NCBI GenBank assembly: GCA_963732155.1
Contig: CAVSYB010000012.1
Coordinates: 180,934-244,933, forward strand
Length of the DNA: 64,000 nt
Direction of reading: 5' to 3'
From: Roseiarcus sp963732155
Lineage (GTDB): Bacteria; Pseudomonadota; Alphaproteobacteria; Rhizobiales; Beijerinckiaceae
The position numbers and the translations under genes were made by a program. Numbering within the stretch: position 1 is the first letter of the stretch; each line of letters begins with the position of its first letter. The notes below the pieces were generated by a model that ran no database searches, was not told where the DNA came from, and saw only the letters and a program-made list of their open reading frames with translations. This document shows positions 59,404 to 64,000 of this stretch, piece by piece.

Positions 59404-60945
59404 TCAGCGCTGAAGGCGCAGGCCGAGCATGAAAATATTGTTGACGTAGGTCGAACCGGGCAGGCTCGAGACATATTGCGCGCGGCTGGCGCTGGCGCGC
59501 AGGACGAGGTCGCGGGAGAGGTTGTAGTCGAAACGCAGGCCGAAGCTCGTCGTCGAATCGTGCAGCGGCGCGCCGGCATAGACATCGGTGGTGTAGCCGG
59601 CGCTCGCGCCGAGCGTCAGGTTGCGCAGCATCGCATGCGACAGATCGATGGTGTAGCTGCGCGTGACCGCCCCGGAATCGCCGGGATTGGTCGTGTCGTT
59701 GAGGTTCGTGCTGGTTTTCAGCGTGACGGTGGTCAACGGCGTCGCCGACCAGACGAGCGAGGCGTCGATCAACGGCGCGCGCAAATCGGGCAGGCGCGCG
59801 TCCTGATATTGCCGCTCGCCGTAGCCGAAGCTCGCATCGCCGGTCAACTGGCCGGTGAGCGCCAGGGTCGCGCCCGCGCGCCCCAGCGCGCCGTCCGAGC
59901 TGCGCGCATAGCCGTTGAAGTCGACGGCGTCGTCGTAGCGTCTCGCATCGATCACGGTCTCGACGAAGGGCGTGACGACGGGGCTGATCCGATATTCGGC
60001 GCGCGCCCTCAAACCCCAATCGTTGTAATCGTCGCTGGCGAGATCCTCGATCGAGCCGTCGGACAGGGTGGCGTTCTGATAGGCGGTCCGGTCCAGCGTT
60101 CCGTGCAGCGACAGGGCGAGATCGCCGAATTTCTGCAGGCCGCCGAGCGAAGCGCCGAACGTCTCCACCAGCGGAAGCTGCTTGGATGAAAGCGCCACGC
60201 CGGTCGGCAGCGTCACCGAGCCCGGCGTTTGCGCGACCACGGTGAATCGCCCCTCGGCGTCGAGCGAGGCGTCGCGCGTCACGTCGAGCCGTCCATCCAG
60301 CGTGCCGGTTCCGTTGGGAGTGCTCGCCTGCGCCGCGTCGAAATAGTCGGTGTAGCCGCCGGTCAGGCTGCCCCTGAGCTCGTCGCGCGCCCAGTCCGAC
60401 TGCAAGGAAAGGCCCGCCTGGGTGGCTTCATAGGCCGAGCCCCTGGCCGGGGCGGGAGTCAGCAGCGGATTGGTGGCGTAGCCGGCGTCCTCTTCGATCG
60501 TCGGCAGCAGCTTGATGTCGCCGACCATCACGCCGACCGGCTCGAACGGCTTGTCGTCGGGCGTCGGGCGGCGCTTGGGATGAGGGGTCGGCGCCGCCGC
60601 GATGGTCGGCGGCGGCGGAGCCAGGTCGATCACCGGCGGCCCGCCGGGCAGGCCGGCGCGCAGCGCGCCGTGATAGGGCGTCAGCGCCGGCAGCCGGGGC
60701 GGCCCGCTGGCCTTCGGCCTTTTCTTGTTCTTGTCGGCTTTAGTCTTTTGCTCGTCGGGGAGCGCCTCGTCCGTCGCAGGCTCCGGCAGCGCGGACGACG
60801 CCGGCGGCAGGAGCGTGTCGTCGCCGCCCCTCAGCCCGAGCGGCGCCGGCTCGGCGTCCTGCGCGCGCGCCGGCGTCGCGCAGGGGCTCAACGCGATCGC
60901 CAGCGCGGCGAGGGCGGGGCGCCAAGCGCGGCAAGGCGGTGACAT
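59404..60945 (-). CDS. Outer-membrane beta-barrel protein (BBP2-like)
   Basis: This 513-residue exported protein has a signal peptide (PALAALAIALSPCATPARAQ), then about 110 residues of Pro/Ala/Lys-rich disordered linker. The remainder is a beta-barrel region of alternating strands (about 150-513: SYTIDLSHAMLRNLTLGASA, FGLRFDYNLSRDLVLRASAS), resembling the BBP2_2/DUF560 surface family. The ATG at 60945 is preferred over a TTG at 60954. Its role is unknown; polysaccharide export or surface binding is possible because galU and galE are neighbours. Confidence 0.8.
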   Translation of the reverse strand: MSPPCRAWRPALAALAIALSPCATPARAQDAEPAPLGLRGGDDTLLPPASSALPEPATDEALPDEQKTKADKNKKRPKASGPPRLPALTPYHGALRAGLPGGPPVIDLAPPPPTIAAAPTPHPKRRPTPDDKPFEPVGVMVGDIKLLPTIEEDAGYATNPLLTPAPARGSAYEATQAGLSLQSDWARDELRGSLTGGYTDYFDAAQASTPNGTGTLDGRLDVTRDASLDAEGRFTVVAQTPGSVTLPTGVALSSKQLPLVETFGASLGGLQKFGDLALSLHGTLDRTAYQNATLSDGSIEDLASDDYNDWGLRARAEYRISPVVTPFVETVIDARRYDDAVDFNGYARSSDGALGRAGATLALTGQLTGDASFGYGERQYQDARLPDLRAPLIDASLVWSATPLTTVTLKTSTNLNDTTNPGDSGAVTRSYTIDLSHAMLRNLTLGASAGYTTDVYAGAPLHDSTTSFGLRFDYNLSRDLVLRASASRAQYVSSLPGSTYVNNIFMLGLRLQR

Positions 60946-61120
60946 ACGCGGCAATGGCGCCCCTCGGAGCGCAGGCGCTTTTCGGCTGCGCGAGATCGGC
61001 CCCGAGCGTTATGCCGCTATGGTTAATGGCGGCTTAACCAGGCTTTCCACGAGCCCGGCCGGGCGGTCGGCGCCGCGCCGCCGGGGGTGCAATGCCGGGA
61101 GGCTGGTGGTAAGAGCGGGC

Positions 61121-62107
61121 ATGGATGGCGCATCGAACCCCCCGACGGCCTCGGCGCTGCGAACCTTCGAGGCCGCGCGGCAGGGCCTGTCGGCGGTCGA
61201 AGCGGCGCTGGCCTCGGGCGGACCGCGGGACCTCGGCGCCGCCTTCGAGGAGGCGGTCGGGACGATGGCGCAGGCGCCCGGGCGGATCATCGTCACCGGC
61301 ATGGGCAAGTCCGGCCATATCGCGCGGAAAATCGCCGCGACGCTCGCCTCGACGGGCCGGCCGGCGAGCTTCGTGCACCCGGCCGAAGCCAGCCACGGCG
61401 ACCTCGGCATGGTGCAGAACGGCGACGTCGTGCTGGCGATCTCGTGGTCGGGCGAGACCGCCGAGCTCGCCGCGATCATCACCTACGCCAAGCGCTACCG
61501 CATTCCGCTGATCGCGGTCACCGCCGAGCCTGAAAGCGCGCTCGGGCGCGAGGCCGACGTGCGCCTCGTGCTGCCGCCGGCGCAGGAGGCCTGTCCGCAC
61601 GGCCTTGCGCCGACCACCTCGACCACCATGCAGCTGGTGCTCGGCGACGCGCTGGCGATCGCCCTGCTGGAGGCCAAGGGCTTCACCGCGCGCGACTTCG
61701 GCGTGTTTCACCCCGGCGGCAAGCTCGGCGCGCGGCTGACGCTGGTGCGCGACGTCATGCACCAGGGCGAGCGCATCCCGCGCGTCGCCGCCGCGGCCAG
61801 GATGTCGGCGGCGGTGGTCGAGATTTCCGCCAAGGGCTTCGGCTGCGTCGGCGTGTTCGACGGCGACCGGCTGGTCGGCATCATCACCGACGGCGACCTG
61901 CGCCGGCACATGAAGTCCGACCTGATGGATGCGCCGGTGACCGAGGTGATGACCCGCTCGCCGCGCACCATCGCGCCCGACGCGCTGGTCGCCGAGGCGC
62001 TGGAAGTGATCAGCCGCAAAATCTCGGCGCTGCTGGTGGTCGACTCCGGCGGAACGGTGGTCGGCATCGTCCATTTCCACGACCTGCTGCGCCTCGGCGC
62101 GGCCTGA
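61121..62107 (+). CDS. kdsD: D-arabinose 5-phosphate isomerase (KpsF/GutQ family)
   Basis: The enzyme makes arabinose-5-phosphate, the precursor of KDO in lipopolysaccharide. It is 328 residues: an N-terminal SIS domain (RIIVTGMGKSGHIARKIAAT, HPAEASHGDLGMV, ISWSGETAEL, PTTSTTMQLVLGDALAIALL) and two C-terminal CBS domains (VRDVMHQGERIP and VTEVMTRSPRTIAPDALV). The ATG is at 61121. The stop at 62107 is followed directly by the inverted composite repeat. Confidence 0.94.
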   Translation: MDGASNPPTASALRTFEAARQGLSAVEAALASGGPRDLGAAFEEAVGTMAQAPGRIIVTGMGKSGHIARKIAATLASTGRPASFVHPAEASHGDLGMVQNGDVVLAISWSGETAELAAIITYAKRYRIPLIAVTAEPESALGREADVRLVLPPAQEACPHGLAPTTSTTMQLVLGDALAIALLEAKGFTARDFGVFHPGGKLGARLTLVRDVMHQGERIPRVAAAARMSAAVVEISAKGFGCVGVFDGDRLVGIITDGDLRRHMKSDLMDAPVTEVMTRSPRTIAPDALVAEALEVISRKISALLVVDSGGTVVGIVHFHDLLRLGAA

Positions 62108-62111
62108 CCAA

Positions 62112-62545
62112 AGAAATTTGGAAAGACCTCGGAAAACGCGGGAATGACCGATCGCGGCGCAAGTCCGGGACGAAAAACCCTTTGTTGTCAGTGAGCAAAA
62201 ATTTGGATTTCCAAACTTTTCCAAAACTATTTTTGGCCGAATTGTGGAATATCAGAAGCTTAGGGGCGAAAAAATTTGGAAATCGCGTTTTTTGAGGATT
62301 CGGGTCGGTTCTCCTGAACGAGAATGTGGAAAGTTCGCCGGCCGTCGCCGCCGAAACCGGTGAATATCTGGATGGGCCGAAACGACAAGATATCACGGTT
62401 TCAGAATTTCAGGAAGAAATTGTCGTAGCCGGCGAGCCGCGCGAGGTCTCGTTCAAGCTGCGATCCACCGCCCGTCCTGGCCGGCCTTGCGCCGGCCATG
62501 CATGCGAACACGACGGTTCGATGGGAGACTGGACGGCCGTGGCGC
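62112..62545 (-). repeat. Composite dispersed repeat, copy B (uninterrupted)
   Basis: This roughly 430-bp segment matches copy A near 45035-46780 in inverted orientation: on the minus strand it starts with ATCGAACCGTCGTGTTCGCA and a GGCCGG palindrome, continues through GCTTGAACGAGAC, and ends in the AT-rich part with TTTCCAAA words near the kdsD stop. It lacks the MITE-like and IS insertions of copy A, so it shows the ancestral form. Identity over the AT-rich part looks above about 85 percent. It is non-coding apart from a short conserved frame. Confidence 0.8.
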
Positions 62546-62693
62546 GGGGAGCGCCTGACGAGCTGATCCCATCGCGAAAGTTTCCGGCTTGCCAAACAAC
62601 ATGCAGCCGTCGCAGATTTGGAGTTAGCGCCGCTGACGACCCGCGGAACGGCTGGCGTCAGGACGCCAGGGATCGAGAACCCGGTCGGCGGGA

Positions 62694-63284
62694 TTGGCGA
62701 AAGGGACCAATTTGCGACCCTTGCGAATGGCTTGCGCCGGCATCGCCCTCCTCTTTGGGCTGCAAGGCGTCGCGGCCGGAGAGATCGCCGATCTGGCGCG
62801 CGACGCCGAGGCCAAGCTGCAGGCCGGCCAGAACGTCCCGGCGATCGAGAATCTGCGACAGGCGCTGCGGCTGGCCCATGACCAGGGCGGGCTGGCTTTT
62901 CGCAAGGCGGTGTTCGTGACGGAGGCGCCGCAGGGATTTGGCCTCTATAAGGAACGCGCCAGCAACGTGTTCAATCAGGGCGAGCCGTTGATCGCCTATA
63001 TCGAGCCGGTCGGCATCGGCTGGGCGAAGCAGGACGGCGGAAATTTTCATTCGCTGTTGACGGTGGACTTCGAAATTCGATCGCCCACCAAGGAGATTCT
63101 CACGGGAAAGCGCGACTTCGGGCAGTTCGAATTTCTCAGCCACGAGCAGAACACCGAAGTGATGACCCACCTGACGCTCAATCTGACGGGAGCGCCGGCC
63201 GGAAAATACGTGCTGGGCGTGGTCTATCACGACAAGACCACGGGAAAATCAGCCGGCGCGGACCTGCCGTTTGAAATCAGGTGA
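62694..63284 (+). CDS. Putative secreted protein of unknown function
   Basis: The function is not recognised. This 196-residue protein has an N-terminal signal-like stretch (MACAGIALLFGLQGVAAG), then ADLARDAEAKLQAGQNVPAI, a tetratricopeptide-like helix pair. A beta-rich C-terminal part follows (FNQGEPLIAYIEPVGIGWAK, LGVVYHDKTTGKSAGADLPF). Start choice is uncertain: TTG at 62694, TTG at 62712 (AAGGGA five bases upstream) or ATG at 62727 all keep the signal. It is alone downstream of the composite repeat. Confidence 0.65.
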   Translation: MAKGTNLRPLRMACAGIALLFGLQGVAAGEIADLARDAEAKLQAGQNVPAIENLRQALRLAHDQGGLAFRKAVFVTEAPQGFGLYKERASNVFNQGEPLIAYIEPVGIGWAKQDGGNFHSLLTVDFEIRSPTKEILTGKRDFGQFEFLSHEQNTEVMTHLTLNLTGAPAGKYVLGVVYHDKTTGKSAGADLPFEIR

Positions 63285-63338
63285 CGTCGCGCCTGGAGCG
63301 CCGGCGTCGCGCGCGCCAGCCGGGGCCGCTCGAACCGA

Positions 63339-63755
63339 TCACGACGCGGGCAAGGTCGCCCGGGCGATCTCGCGGACGATTTCAGGCCATATCGCGATAT
63401 TGGCCGCGCCGGCCAGCAGCGCCAGGCCAAGCGCCAGCCAGAGCGCCCGGCCCGAAATCGTCAGCAGCAGCGCCGGAAGCGCCACGAAAGCCGCGATCGC
63501 GGTCATCGGAATCATCGCGACGACTTCGAGGCCGTCGCCGCGCAGATTGCCCTGCCGGTCGATGAAGTAGACCGTGTAGCCCCAGAAAATCAGCTCCGCG
63601 GCGACGATCAGCAGGACCGCCGCCCGCAACCCCTCGCGAAGCGGACGGAGCGATTCACCGGCGTCGCGCAGCGACATTTCGTTCTCCGCCATGGCGGTCG
63701 GCCGCATCGATCCGGCGCGCGGCGTTCTCGAGCGCTCGCCGGCGGCGGCGTTCAT
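63339..63755 (-). CDS. Predicted membrane protein of unknown function
   Basis: This 138-residue protein has a charged N-terminus and about three hydrophobic helices (LRAAVLLIVAAELIFWGYTVYF region; MIPMTAIAAFVALPALLLTI; LWLALGLALLAGAANIAIW), given in part. The start at 63755 overlaps the lipoprotein stop (ATGA at 63752-63755), so coupled translation is likely; ATGs at 63692 and 63677 are alternatives. No family is recognised. Confidence 0.6.
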   Translation of the reverse strand: MNAAAGERSRTPRAGSMRPTAMAENEMSLRDAGESLRPLREGLRAAVLLIVAAELIFWGYTVYFIDRQGNLRGDGLEVVAMIPMTAIAAFVALPALLLTISGRALWLALGLALLAGAANIAIWPEIVREIARATLPAS

Positions 63756-63904
63756 GACCGGCTGGGACAGGTGTATCCGACATAATCGACGCCATTGGAG
63801 GTATGCCCGCCGCAGGTTTGCGAGAAGTCGGCGGTGTTGCAACCCGAAAGCGGCAAGGCTATGGCGATCAGCAAGACCCCGCAACGAAAACAATTCAGCA
63901 GCAT
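63752..63904 (-). CDS. Small lipoprotein
   Basis: This 50-residue protein starts at the ATG at 63904, preceded by GAGGAGGGG. It has a short signal (LLNCFRCGVLLIAIALPLSG) ending in the lipobox LSGC and then a short mature segment NTADFSQTCGGHTSNGVDYV with Cys residues that may form a disulfide. It is the upstream partner of the membrane protein. Function is unknown. Confidence 0.6.
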   Translation of the reverse strand: MLLNCFRCGVLLIAIALPLSGCNTADFSQTCGGHTSNGVDYVGYTCPSRS

Positions 63905-64000
63905 CGCGCCCCTCCTCGATCCCCGAACCGAGCATAGCATAAGTTTGCGCAGCGGTTCGCCGACAAGGACGCGCGAAGGCGCCGCCGCGAAGCGGCCAGG

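Overview
The window is a high-GC alphaproteobacterial chromosome segment, most likely from Rhizobiales (Beijerinckiaceae/Bradyrhizobiaceae-like). That placement is inferred from GcrA, the argD-argF-hslO order, the rsmI-yraN-gshB cluster with a divergent LpoA-like lipoprotein, two intracellular PHB depolymerases, a clustered inositol pathway and Rhizobiales-type palindromic repeats. I could not search a database, so genus and species are not assigned.

Layout. 1-4.2 kb: the 3' part of lepA (with two single-base frame breaks) is followed by a restriction-modification cassette: C5 cytosine methyltransferase, Vsr-type endonuclease and an unrecognised probable endonuclease. A decayed second copy of the lepA 3' end lies on the far side and is itself split by a small DUF2283 gene. 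4.2-27.5 kb is mostly core: GST, PHB depolymerase, grpE, glnD, gshB, yraN, rsmI, an LpoA-like lipoprotein, a Tat-exported phosphoesterase, MarR and membrane protein, GNAT and XRE-cupin regulator, cytochrome b561, a large Lhr-type helicase, hslO-argF-argD, and gcrA. 27.5-35.3 kb: a complete phosphate regulon on the minus strand (phoR, Pho box, pstSCAB, phoU, phoB) plus a UPF0104 flippase-like protein. 35.4-43.8 kb: myo-inositol catabolism (iolG divergent from SDR, iolC, iolD, iolE, iolB), with a BrnT/BrnA toxin-antitoxin pair lodged between iolE and iolB and GAAT/ATTC inverted repeats in the divergent promoter. 43.8-46.8 kb: a repeat-rich zone with a REP-like hairpin, a composite dispersed repeat, a nested MITE-like element, and an intact IS1595-family insertion sequence with 23-bp ends and an 8-bp target duplication. 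46.9-53.1 kb: DsbA/HCCA isomerase, an ABC-2 exporter, a second PHB depolymerase, an Rrf2 regulator, an L,D-transpeptidase and a DUF883/holin-like pair. 53.2 kb: tRNA-Leu(CAA) with an apparently 8-nt anticodon loop. 53.5-57.2 kb: a branched-chain-type ABC operon whose substrate-binding protein survives only as a 64-residue stump. 57.3-62.1 kb: galE, galU, an outer-membrane beta-barrel protein and kdsD (sugar nucleotide, envelope and LPS functions). 62.1-62.5 kb: the second, inverted copy of the composite repeat. 62.7-64 kb: small secreted, membrane and lipoprotein genes of unknown function.

How the genes work together. The pho/pst block senses and imports phosphate. The iol block turns inositol into central metabolites. 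PhaZ1/PhaZ2 mobilise storage polyester. galE/galU/kdsD feed envelope polysaccharide. The most informative accessory signals are the restriction cassette bracketed by lepA 3' ends, the nested mobile and repetitive DNA near 45 kb with its partner near 62 kb, the BrnTA insertion in the iol operon, and the ABC operon lacking its binding protein. I did not find a clear, wholly undescribed multi-gene system. The best candidates for new biology are the endonuclease next to Vsr and the composite repeat family.
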